Assembly: GCA_023052935.1 (NCBI GenBank)
Contig: CM041294.1
Location: 36,169,236 to 36,233,235, forward strand
Direction: 5' to 3'
DNA from: Piezodorus guildinii
Lineage: Eukaryota > Arthropoda > Insecta > Hemiptera > Pentatomidae
DNA: 64,000 bases
The notes beneath the pieces are model-generated. The model ran no database searches. It had not been told where the DNA came from and saw nothing but the letters and a program-made list of their open reading frames with translations. The position numbers and the translations under genes were made by a program. Of the stretch, positions 1 through 9,017 are shown one piece after another (position 1 is the first letter of the stretch; every line of letters begins with the position of its first letter).

Positions 1-910
1 ATATGTAAGACGGACGGCGGGATTGGAGAACTTGGAAGAGAAAGGAAGACAGGAAGTACTTACAACGGTAGGAAGGGTAAAGCCACTTCAACAATAGAAT
101 CGGGTTACAGAGGTGTCCCTGGGTATCCCAAAGATGAAGCGGATAAAGCAGTTGAATAATCGTTTTAGTTTTGCCTTGAGCTCCCCAGAGACACCCCCAT
201 ACACCGCACAGCAGTAGTCAAAGTGGGGGAATATTAAGGAACTAACCAAAAGCCTACGGGTTTCTAATGGAAGAAGGTGACGGAGGTAATTTAGGTGTTT
301 TAAGGTGGAAAATGTGCGACGAGAGATTTCGAAGATATGGTTTTTCCAGGATAAGGTTTGATCGAGGGTGAGTCCTAGGTTTTTAACGGTTTGGTGAAAC
401 TTTATTGGATTATCATTAAGAAACAGTGTTGGGATTGGTGGGAGGTTTTTAAGGAGAGGATGGGATCCTATCACGATAGCTTTAGTTTTCTCTACATTTA
501 GTTTTAGCTTGTTGTCGGCTGCCCAAGAACTAATTCGGTTGAGATCGTCTTGCAGCTTTTCGATTGCTAGTGATAGGTCCGAAGGAGCGAAGGATTGGTA
601 AATTTGGAAGTCATCAGCATAGATATGATATTGGGAGTGATGAATATGGAGAGGAAGGTCATTAATGTAAATAGAAAATAAAGTGGGAGACAGTGATCAG
701 CCTTGAGGAACACCACAGGATAAAGGTAATGTTCTGAAAGGAGGTTGGCCTGGAACTACCACATACTGCGAACGATCTGAGAGGAAGGATTGAAACCAGC
801 GCAGAGCACTATTGGATAAAGGGAGATTTCGTATTTTGGCAAGTAGGATATTATGGTCCACAGTGTCAAAGGCTTTAGAGAAATATAGAAGGATGAGGAT
901 AGTCAATTTT
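1..910 (-). mobile_element. CR1-like LINE (family A), decayed reverse transcriptase fragment
   Basis: Antisense remains of a non-LTR retrotransposon reverse transcriptase. Reading the minus strand from about 906 downward shows SKAFDTVDHNILL (RT motif), GVPQG followed by an in-frame TGA near 700, then an open stretch with IYADD (about 612-627, catalytic aspartates present) and a C-terminal part with LGLTLDQTLSWKNHI and FPHFDYCCAVYGG (88-474). The sequence below 88 matches the same coding end seen on the plus strand at 36666-36760, so both belong to one family. No endonuclease is visible: the copy is 5' truncated and carries a nonsense mutation and a frameshift. The CR1/L2-like assignment within the Jockey superfamily comes from motif style and is tentative. 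Confidence 0.8.
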
Positions 911-1328
911 CTGCTATTCTTGATATATTAAATTCTTCTATTCTTGATATGCTATTAAATAGATTCTTGATTACGAAGATTATCAATACTATGTTTGATC
1001 GACTATAGAAAAAAATCTAAAGACATATAGTTTTTTTTTTTTTTCAGAAATTATGATAGAAATTTTGGATTAATAAGTTCTCTTCTTAGTAATAATAGTT
1101 TAAATTGAATTTCCATCTTAATTTTTTACCCAATTTCGTTTGTGTGTATTTCGGAGATAATTTATTTACTGTATATTGTTTACATATAAAATCATTAATA
1201 TTATTGTGTCAGAAGATAATGGAAGCTAACGAAACCCATCTCACAGTGCGGCACATTGTATCTACACTTTTTCATAACTGCAGAACGTTGCGTTATTGCG
1301 GTACTCAGCAATGAAGGCGCTATTCTAC
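911..1328. other. AT-rich gap, no gene seen
   Basis: AT-rich sequence with a poly-T run near 1030-1044 and short repeats such as ATTCTTGATAT. The small open frame at 1105-1314 begins with TTG, has no recognisable motif and is probably chance. Confidence 0.6.
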
Positions 1329-1330
1329 TA

Positions 1331-1360
1331 TCGGGCTGATGCGAAATTAATGCAGGTTTC
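1331..1360 (+). repeat. mariner left TIR
   Basis: Left terminal inverted repeat, matching 2583-2612 in reverse complement with about three mismatches. It is preceded by the TA target site. Confidence 0.9.
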
Positions 1361-1519
1361 CTCTATTGCAATATCTTAATTCCAATTGTGTAAACAAAGC
1401 TAATCCTAACATTGATCATTATTATACCAAAACAAACCTTATCTAATACCCTCTCTTTCACCATGAATTTGCTTAGTAAAATCGTTTTGTTCAGTGTGTT
1501 CAAAGGTCTTGAATCGAAA

Positions 1520-2535
1520 ATGTCAAAGTGCGATTTTCGTCAAATTTATTTTTACGAATTTAAATTAGGGCGCAGCGCTGCGCAAACGGCTCGTAATATT
1601 AATGAAGTGTGGGGTCAGGGGGCTATTAATGAGTGCACGGTGCAGCGTTGGTTCCAGAAGTTTCGCAGAGGAGATTTCGACCTCGAAGACAAGGAAGGTC
1701 GGGGCCGTCATCTTGCTCTGGACAACGACCAGCTGGGGTCAAAAGTGGAAGAAGACCCAACCAAAACCACACGAGAAATGGCGGCGGAACTCGGTGTGAA
1801 CCAATCCACAGTTGTACGCCACTTGGAAGCAATTGGTAAGGTAAAAATGTTGGCCAAGTGGGTGCCACACCAATTAAACGACCACCAAAAAATCGCCGCT
1901 TTGAAATCTGCTCCATGCTTGTGACACGCAATAAAAATGACCCATTTCTCGATCGCATTGTGACGTGCGATGAAAAATGGATCTTATACAACAGAAGGCG
2001 TTCTAGCCAATGGCTGGGCAAAGATGAACAACCGAAACCTTTCCCGAAGCCCAACCTGCACCCGAAAAAGGTTATGGTCACAGTTTGGTGGTATAATGCT
2101 GGTGTTATTCACTACAGCTTTCTCAATCGAGGTGAGACTATAACTGCTGACAAGTACTGTCAAGAAATTGACAGCATGAATCAAAAATTGCATCGTCTTT
2201 GCCCAGCATTGATGAATCGGAAGGGGCCGATCCTGCTCCACGATAACGCCAGACCACACGTTGCACAACCAACGCTTCGACGACTGAACGAGTTGGGCTA
2301 CGAAGTTCTCCAACATCCGCCTTATTCACCTGACCTCTCTCCTACAGACTTCCACTTTTTCAGGCATCTGGACAACTTTTTGAGGGAGAAAAATTTTCAA
2401 AACCAGGACGACATTGAAAATTCTTTTCGTGATTTCATTGAGTCCAGGGATTCGGATTTTTTTTCTGGTGGAATAAGAAAGCTTGTTGAATGTTGGCAAA
2501 AGTGCATTGACTCAGATGGAAATTATTTAGATTAA
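1520..2535 (+). pseudogene. mariner transposase with one frameshift
   Basis: Cut-and-paste transposase, expected to bind the TIRs and catalyse TA-targeted transposition in the nucleus. The start ATG at 1520 is chosen because MSKCDFRQIYFYEFKLGRSA begins the family's N-terminal helix-turn-helix region; the open frame upstream is chance. The N-terminal half (1520-about 1885) includes a second HTH and the linker WVPHQL. A single-base loss in the A run at 1887-1892 shifts the frame, and the remainder reads on in another frame to 2535. The catalytic DD34D set is visible: TCDEKW, HDNARPH and SPTD, with 34 residues between the second and third Asp. The predicted unbroken length of about 338 residues is normal for the family. 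The frameshift would abolish function of this copy. Confidence 0.92.
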
Positions 2536-2582
2536 ATATATATGGTTAAAGTAAAGATATGGCGTATTTACAATACCTACTA

Positions 2583-2612
2583 AAAACCTGCATTAATTTT
2601 GCATCAACCCAA
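2583..2612 (-). repeat. mariner right TIR
   Basis: Right terminal inverted repeat, ending just before the TA at 2613-2614. Confidence 0.9.
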
Positions 2613-2614
2613 TA

Positions 2615-3595
2615 CAATAACAAAAGCAACATAATTTTATCATACTTATCTTTTTCCTTTTTCTTATTGGGGCATTATTAGTGCGATATATATTTTGATG
2701 TATCTAATGTTAAAACAAGTCAATAAATCTGTATTTTAGAGATATAAAATTTGACTAACATGTTGTAATAAAAAAAACAACATAAATTAAAATACAAAAA
2801 ACAATTAAATTATAAAATAATCGTAACCCTTCACATCAAACTAGTAAAGTACAGAACGATTAATCGCGGAAATTTTCTACCTCTTCTCTTCATCTAAAAT
2901 CTGAAGAGTATTCAGTAGAGAATTCCTCCTTTTTTTAACGAAGAGGAGTAGACAAGCGACGGTATTACAGACACCGCTGGAAGGTGGATTAGTAGCGCTG
3001 GAAGGAGGCACTCCAGCTGGAGGGCAGGGCTACAGTTGGCCAGTTCACACGTCCCCTCTCCCTCTCCATCCTCTAGTTTACACTCTTAGCGGCCAAATAA
3101 CTCCAGGGTTCTCACTTAACCAAACAAAATTCCTTCCATGGCCGCTGATTAAATAGAAAATCGATTACGGATCAGTCATCAAACCAGTACCAGAGACCTA
3201 AATCGTTAATTTGAACTGCATAATAGTTTCAATTAGAAACATTTTGACAATTTCGACTTAATAATAATAAGTGAAACATATAACAAGTAAAACTTCAAAC
3301 TTAAAAAAAAAATTGACAGATGACGATTAAGAAATTAACTAAATAAAGTAGTATGATTTTCATGTATGTATTACACAAGATATTTAATTGAATAACGCTT
3401 GTTTTACTTTATGCAATAAATATAAACTATTACACAATGCTGCATGAAATTCTATGTTTGATTTCTGGTGCATTTTTCTTAAGTTTTTTGCCATGCTAAG
3501 TTCAAATCTGTAAGAGTTATATTCCTATCACACTAAGTTTTTCTGCAACACAATTGTAGATGCACCTCCTGCAAAAGGAAGGGAAGATGTAAGAG
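2615..3595. other. AT-rich gap, no gene seen
   Basis: No supported coding region. The stretch 2930-3160 is less AT-rich and non-repetitive by eye (CTCCAGCTGGAGG-type short palindromes) and could be unique host sequence. I see no splice or coding signal I would defend. Confidence 0.5.
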
Positions 3596-4385
3596 GCCCC
3601 ATTTATAGATGCTTCTAAGGCTAGTTTAAAAGGAGTCCTTCTTCATAATGGGAATAAATATTCATCTATACCTATACTTCATTCTGTGCATTTGAAAGAA
3701 ACTTATCAAAACCTGAAATTATATTAGAAAACATTGAATACCACACTCACAAATGGATGCTGTGCGGAGATTTCAAGGTCATTTGCCTGTTACTAGGCCT
3801 GCAGGCTGGATTCACTAAGATGCCTTGTTTTCTATGTGAGTGGGATAGTAGGGCCAGAGCAAAGCACTGGATCATCAAAGATTGGCCCCAAAGAACAGAG
3901 TTAAAACCTGGCTCAAAAAACGTGATAAATCCACCTATGTAGGACCCAAAAAGCTTGTTGCTTCCACCCTTACATATCAAACTCGGGCTTATGAAGCAGT
4001 TTATTAAAGCTCTGAATCACAAAGACCATTGTTTTCAGTATTTAGAAAAGAAGTTTCCCAAAGTAACTTCAGAAAAAAAAAAGGGTATATTTGTTGGCCC
4101 CCAAATCCGCCAGCTTTTTGAAGACCGTGAGTTTGAGAACACCATGAATCCTCTGGAAAAGAAAGCCTGATTAAGCTTCAAGGCTGTGATTGAAGGTTTC
4201 CTAGGCAACAACAAAGACCCCAATTACCGGAATTTGGTGGAACGCTTGTTGATAGCTTTCCCAAATCTCATGAGCGTGAAGGTTCATTTCCTTCATTCGC
4301 ACATAGATTATTTCCCCTAACATTTAGGGGATTACAGTGAAGAACAAGGTGAAAGGTTCCACCAGGACATAAAAGTGCATATAAA
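3596..4385 (+). pseudogene. decayed copy of a multi-copy arthropod ORF of unknown class
   Basis: A string of fragments in shifting frames reads as one decayed protein: IDASKASLKGVLLHNG and HSVHLKETYQNL (3605-3725), CGDFKVICLLLGLQAGF with KMPCFLCEWDSRA (3757-3942), LLPPLHIKLGLMKQFIKAL with GIFVGPQIRQLFEDREF (3955-4170), and HFLHSHIDYFP, then a stop, then SEEQGERFHQDIK (4280-4372). I recall this order of motifs from a high-copy family of uncharacterised arthropod proteins, which suggests a transposon-derived gene, but I cannot name its class or function. At least two frameshifts (about 3727 and 3955) and stops (about 3940, 4168, 4318) make it a pseudogene. Its 3' end is lost in AT-rich sequence. 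Confidence 0.6.
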
Positions 4386-4640
4386 AATAAAAATATATTT
4401 TATTATTATTCAGAAGGCACATTCTGCTTTTAGTAAGATAAACCAACTAGATGAGGCTGTACTCTTTTTTCAACGGACCGGATAACTCTGAGGAGGGTGA
4501 CAGGACTGTATACAGACACTGTCAGCTTAATAAGCACTTCCACTATATGGGGTTGGTGGCCTCACCGACCTGCAGATTCTGCAAAGAAGAGAGTTGAAAT
4601 TGCTAAAATTTGATATATAAATTAACTAATAGACAATAGT
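4386..4640. other. AT-rich spacer
   Basis: Downstream continuation of the decayed ORF region. It includes a piece around 4450-4590 that may be the heavily degraded C-terminal end of the same protein, but I cannot align it reliably. Confidence 0.35.
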
Positions 4641-4930
4641 AGATGCTTTAAAAGAGCCTTTATTCTTCATTAAAGGTTACATACGTGAAGTCTACCTTGA
4701 GACACAGCTTGAGAGAATGATGGAATGAGAATGAGAATTTTATTTGGTTAGCTCTAGGATTAGGAGGAGTGGGGAGACTTAGACTTAGACCCAAGCTACA
4801 GGGGGTAACAACCATGTGACATGAATGCGGCCATTGTAAATGACAGGGCGATAAATATCGATGCCCTTGCACTTTTATGGCTTGTCTAACAACTTTTGTG
4901 ACGGAAAGGAGCATCCGAGCCTTTTAAGGT
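4640..4930 (-). repeat. probable interspersed repeat with residual open frame
   Basis: The minus strand stays open for 84 codons (4660-4914) and ends in VDFTYVTFNEE. The central phrase PTPPNPRANQIKF uses the same CCTCCTAATCC-like core as a minus-strand frame at 16108-16299 (PPNPRARALRS). Similar phrases recur in low-quality arthropod gene predictions, so I read it as repeat-derived rather than a gene. No domain is recognisable. Confidence 0.4.
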
Positions 4931-4984
4931 TCAGAGGACAATAAATCGGAAAGCGTGGAAAAGGGCCAAAAACGAAAGTTACTT

Positions 4985-5210
4985 CTATTAGTTATATATC
5001 TATATATTAGTTATATATCTATATATTAGTTATATATATCTATATATTAGTTATATATATCTATATATTAGTTATATATATCTATATATTAGTTATATAT
5101 ATCTATATATTAGTTATATATATATCTATATATTAGTTATATATATCATATATTAGTTATATTTATCTATATTTGTTATATATATCTATAGTTATATATT
5201 TATATATAAT
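4985..5210. repeat. AT minisatellite, ~19-21 bp unit
   Basis: About ten tandem units built on ATCTATATATTAGTTATAT. They are regular in the middle and degrade toward 5215, where the unit shortens to TTATATATATCTATAG. The array abuts the 5' truncation of the R1-clade LINE at 5216. Confidence 0.92.
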
Positions 5211-5215
5211 TACAT

Positions 5216-6414
5216 ATCAAGGATCTGTTCTCGGTCCTGCTCTATGGAAACTTGTTTTTGATGAGTTGCTGGGTCTACTTGAACAAGAGCGGTTCCCTGC
5301 CACAGCTTATGTGGACGATTTAGCCGTCTTGGTGGCCGCCAACAGCAGAGCCAGATTAAAAGAAGAGGCCGAAACATGCGCTAACCTCATAAAAGAATGG
5401 TGTGAGAGGAACAAGCTGAAGATGGCCTCGGCAAAAACACAGGCAATCTTTTTAAAAGGCAAGACAAGATGGGCAAACCCTATAACTCTCTGCATTAACA
5501 GAGATCGAATACGTCCAAGTGAAGAAGTAACTTATCTAGGTATAAGATTTGGGAGAAATTTCAACATGACACCTCATTTGGACTACATGGGAAATAGAGT
5601 GGCCTTCGCCTTAAATGGCCTTAGTCGTGTGGGAGGCGCTTTCTGGGGCCTCAGGTACCCAGCTACATTGGCCATATATAAGGGTGTGATTTTGGGTATC
5701 CTGAGGTACGCGTCTCCTGCATGGTACAAGAACCTCTCACAACGCCTAAAAAGCAGGTTAGCGACAATTCAACGAAAAGCTCTGCTGCGGGTCACTAGGG
5801 CGTACCGAACTGTATCGCATGAGGCGGTGCAAGTCCTCGCAGGAGCAGTGCCTCTTGACCTAGTTCTGGAGGAGGATTGATTGAGGCACACGTTTAAGAG
5901 GGAAGGCTCAGCAGGCCTGCCAGATTATCTAAAAATGAAAATTGACGAGGAACCCAGAAAATGGAAAACCGTTCTCCGGGAGGACACTATAGAAAAGTGG
6001 AATCGACGGTGGGTGACATCTCAAAAGGGCGCTACCTTAAGGAAATACTTTCCCACCGTCCAGTCTCGTTTAGATGCAAAATGAGTCCTTCCGGACTACT
6101 GGGTTACGCAATTTCTCACAGGGCATGGGGGTTTTCGAGCTAAACTCTCAGGCTTTGGGATAGATATCGATCCCTTATGCCCTAGCTGAGGAGTTCTCGA
6201 GTCTGCTGAGCATATCCTGTCAACTTGCACCGCCTTTGAACCCCAACGGATCAGACTTCTGAGGAAAACTGGACTCTACGTCTTATCAGACAACGAATTT
6301 CCTCAGCTGGTGACTGAAAGAAACTACCCGTACTACAAAGAGTTTGTATACGGGTGGAAACAGCCGTGGGCCCAGACCATTTTAGGATCGGGAGAAGACC
6401 AGCGGGAAGAATAG
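5216..6414 (+). pseudogene. R1-type reverse transcriptase ORF2 fragment, three nonsense codons
   Basis: This would have encoded reverse transcriptase for target-primed reverse transcription. Visible parts are RT motif B (QGSVLGP), the YVDD catalytic motif, thumb-like sequence, the R1-style region LPDYLKMKIDEEPRKW, and the terminal zinc-knuckle region. The endonuclease and fingers are absent by truncation. Three TGA codons in one otherwise continuous frame indicate decay by point mutation rather than indels. Confidence 0.85.
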
Positions 6415-6570
6415 AAGGCAGAGAAGGTGCTCCTTAAGAGTAAAAATTAGAAGACAGACAATCTTTAAGAATATTGTTGGCAACGTCAACTTCTTACTAT
6501 AACTGGCGACTAGACGTTGTCACAACCCGTGTTGCATATTATGCAAGGAAGGGTGTTCAAATAAATAAAT
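5216..6570 (+). mobile_element. R1-clade LINE, 5' truncated
   Basis: The 3' part of a non-LTR retrotransposon of R1 type. The reading begins inside the RT palm at QGSVLGPALWKLVFDELL, followed by YVDDLAVL (about 5309-5332; the Val in YVDD is typical of R1-clade elements), TYLGIRFGRN and GILRYASPAWY. The frame continues past in-frame TGA codons at 5878, 6082 and 6187 to a terminal stop near 6412. The third TGA falls where the second Cys of the C-terminal CCHC knuckle should be (CPS-stop, then AEHILSTC). The tail ends in AAATAAATAAATAG at about 6571. TAGTTATATA occurs both just upstream (about 5189) and at the 3' junction, suggesting insertion into the minisatellite. Confidence 0.88.
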
Positions 6571-7440
6571 AGTTATATATAAACAGGAACTAGCAATATT
6601 TACTAATAATGATATTTGTCTGTTAATTTATAGTTTTGAAGAGATGACTTAGAGAAGATTTTACCATTTTGGCAATAACCGTAATTCTAAGCTGTGTGAA
6701 CTGATCAATCAATACAGTTTGGTTAGATTTGCTAAGACAATAGGCCTATTTTAAAACATTTAATTAATATTGTTTAATACATAAAGGATAATAAAATATT
6801 TATATATACTTGAAGAAAGAGATTGTATTTTATGTACATGCCTTCATAAAATAAATTTTATTTACTTCAAACTTTGAGATTACATTTTTTTCACGTTTTA
6901 TGCAACAGACAAAGTATGGTGGGTTCGCAATTTATCAGATGACGGTCGACAAAGTACTGGGTAGTAATTATTAAGTTAGTAGTGTCCTTAATACAACATG
7001 GTAGTTGGATCAGATAAGCGTGAGTTAGTAAAGTAGTAGCTGGAGGAGTTAGCAGTTAGTTTACTAAGTTTTGAAAGCAAGCAAAAACATTTAGGAAGAG
7101 TTCTACCCCTGGCAAGGACAATCACCCCGCCTAAGTTTGCACATTACTGCTACGTTTTCTAGTCCCTTTACCCTGAAATACTATAGGGCGATTTCAGGGT
7201 TTGTTCCCCACTATCTTCCCTACAGTTAGAGAAATTGATAATAAAAGCAACCTTGTGCAGTATTTATATGTTCTTATTTACCTACTTCTATGTTCCCCAA
7301 GTTAAAATCAATATTGAGGCTTCAAAAAGTTAAGTTGGAAAAAAAGAAAACAGATTATCTTGAATTTCGAAAAATAGATTTATTTCTTAATAAATGATTT
7401 TTCATAAATTTTCAATATCTTATAGAAATGAATTACTCTG
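6571..7440. other. gap, no gene seen
   Basis: AT-rich sequence without a supported ORF. A compact stem-loop lies at about 7171-7201: ACCCTGAAAT and ATTTCAGGGT arms around an 11-base loop. I know no function for it. Confidence 0.5.
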
Positions 7441-7444
7441 TGAA

Positions 7445-7690
7445 GCTATAGCGCTGGCTTAACATTCTTCTATCCCAACACTGCATGTTCAAACCTGGCA
7501 GGTTGTCCTAGGATTTTTAAATTATAGTAAAACATATTTAGTTATGCCATCCTTTGGAGGGTACGTAAAAAGGTGGCTCCGAGCCTATGCGATGTCTGGT
7601 ACTCGTTAAAGATCTCTTACCGAATTAGACATAGGAAGGAATAATTTAGGACTCTAACTGCAGCATACACCATACAGACCTTCATATGTC
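7445..7690 (+). mobile_element. SINE1 copy, old and degraded
   Basis: The degenerate 5' tRNA-like head is followed by the SINE1 core GTCCTAGGATTTTT, TTATGCCATCCTTTGGAGGG, CCGAGCCTATGCGATGTC, GGTACTCGTTAAAGATC and ATTTAGGACTC. Its 3' part merges into a LINE end at about 7695. The divergence suggests the oldest SINE1 copy here. Confidence 0.75.
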
Positions 7691-7694
7691 AACA

Positions 7695-7880
7695 GGAAAC
7701 GAACAGATTCGGACCCTCTATATATATGCCTTTTCACAATCAATTACACGGTCATACTAACACATTAATACAAAACATGGCCACCACCAACATGCCTCAC
7801 TATACCCGCAGAAGGCTGGAAAAGTAAAAGAAGCTGGTTTCGGGACCTGCTGACATGAATACGTATCAATTCTCTCTATT
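7695..7880 (+). mobile_element. Jockey-type LINE 3' end (family D) fragment
   Basis: Shares GAACAGATTCGGACCCTCTA, CATGGCCAC and the terminal coding phrase CGCAGAAGGCTGGAAAAG with the better-preserved copy at 16485-16845. Only the last coding residues and part of the 3' UTR remain. Confidence 0.65.
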
Positions 7881-8176
7881 ACGCCACAATATAAATAATT
7901 GTGAATAAAAAAAAATTAAATTATAAAATCTACAGTCTCTATAGAAATATTGTAAATCAATATTTATATATCTCTTCTTGATTAAAAATTATCTGAAAAA
8001 TATTTTTTCTGTTTTTCTCTCAGTTTATTGTCGGTTGTTAATTTTTTTTTTTAATTCTAACTAATAAAAATGGCCAAATTTCCACTCAACAAAATATATA
8101 CTTCAATTGAAGATATTCCACAAAAATACCCTTTTAGCATATTTTAATCGAGATAAAAGTTATGTAATATATTAGT

Positions 8177-8178
<2 letters not shown>

Positions 8179-8228
<50 letters not shown>
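8179..8228. repeat. (AT)n microsatellite
   Basis: Uninterrupted AT/TA dinucleotide run of about 25 units. Confidence 0.98.
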
Positions 8229-8232
<4 letters not shown>

Positions 8233-8865
8233 CCCATTAAATTTTAAATTTAAATACAAAATCCATCACAATTTTTTAAGGTGTTTTAAAGAAAACTTTA
8301 AAAAGGTGCATGATGCAATAATGTTAAGTGGCACTTGCTTCATCAGTCTTAGTTGGAAAGTTATATCTGCGGCTTAAATTTGTCCAATGAATTTCAAATT
8401 CGTACAAATTATCTCTTCTGTAATAAACTTTAGAATTACACGAAAAAATATTAAGTCGTGATACTCCTCCTTACTATATATTTCATAAATATGTGATTGA
8501 GAGTAAAAAGATAAAGACTTTGGAGAGGGACGCGTAGATGATAGTTTGAAATGGCCCAATTAAATGTAATGAATTGTCATAATTTTCTTCAATTGAGTCT
8601 TAAGTTTCATTTCAAATCTTAAGGTGGTCTAAAATGTATAGCTCTACACGTTTAATTAGCGAAGTCCGTTTGGTATGAAATTAGAGTAAATAAAACAGAA
8701 CTTTAGAGTCTTAGAGTATAATTAACCATTAATTAAACGATCCAAATGAAATACAATTTTTTTTTTTTTTAATATATTTGGATGCATAAAGAAAATTACA
8801 ATACCTCTTAATTTTATATAAAATAATCATTTTATATATAATAATATCAGTGGCTAAATAGGCAA
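8229..8865. other. AT-rich gap, no gene seen
   Basis: No supported coding sequence. Contains A/T homopolymers and direct short repeats such as TCTTAAGTTTCA and TCAAATCTTAAGG. Confidence 0.5.
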
Positions 8866-8990
8866 AATTTAAATGTTGAGAGATTTAGGGCGTCCCGGAT
8901 ATCAGAAGGAATGTAGTTCTATAAGGATGCGGATCGGATTAAGAACGACCTAACGAAAAATGTGGTTCGGTAGGGCGTTGTGAAATCGAT
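8866..8990 (-). mobile_element. LINE family A C-terminal relic
   Basis: In reverse complement it reads FVRSFLIRSAS, then a stop, then YIPSDIRDALNLSTFK. This matches the C-terminal DRSFLILSSSLWNSIPSDIR phrase of the family A copy at 36755-36985. It is only about 125 bp with one stop codon. Confidence 0.7.
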
Positions 8991-9017
8991 TAATATGTAT
9001 TTGTTTCTTTTGAATTA

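Larger units (their letters stand above)
1331..2612 (+). mobile_element. mariner transposon, cecropia/Hsmar1-like, near complete
   Basis: A 1282-bp Tc1/mariner element bounded by ~30-bp terminal inverted repeats (1331-1360 and 2583-2612). The left end begins TCGGGCTGATGCGAAATTAA; the right end, reverse complemented, begins TTGGGTTGATGCAAAATTAA. TA dinucleotides flank both ends (1329-1330 and 2613-2614), the expected mariner target duplication. One transposase ORF fills the interior. The length and the TIR and protein motifs strongly resemble the vertebrate Hsmar1 group and its arthropod relatives. The inverted repeats differ at a few positions, so this is not a brand-new insertion. Confidence 0.95.

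Noticed and set aside
1105..1314. 69-codon plus-strand open frame upstream of the mariner
   Set aside because: Starts with TTG, has no motif and lies in AT-rich DNA outside the TIR-bounded element.
1626..2316. Minus-strand and alternative-frame open frames across the mariner
   Set aside because: Shadows of the transposase coding sequence, with no independent motifs.
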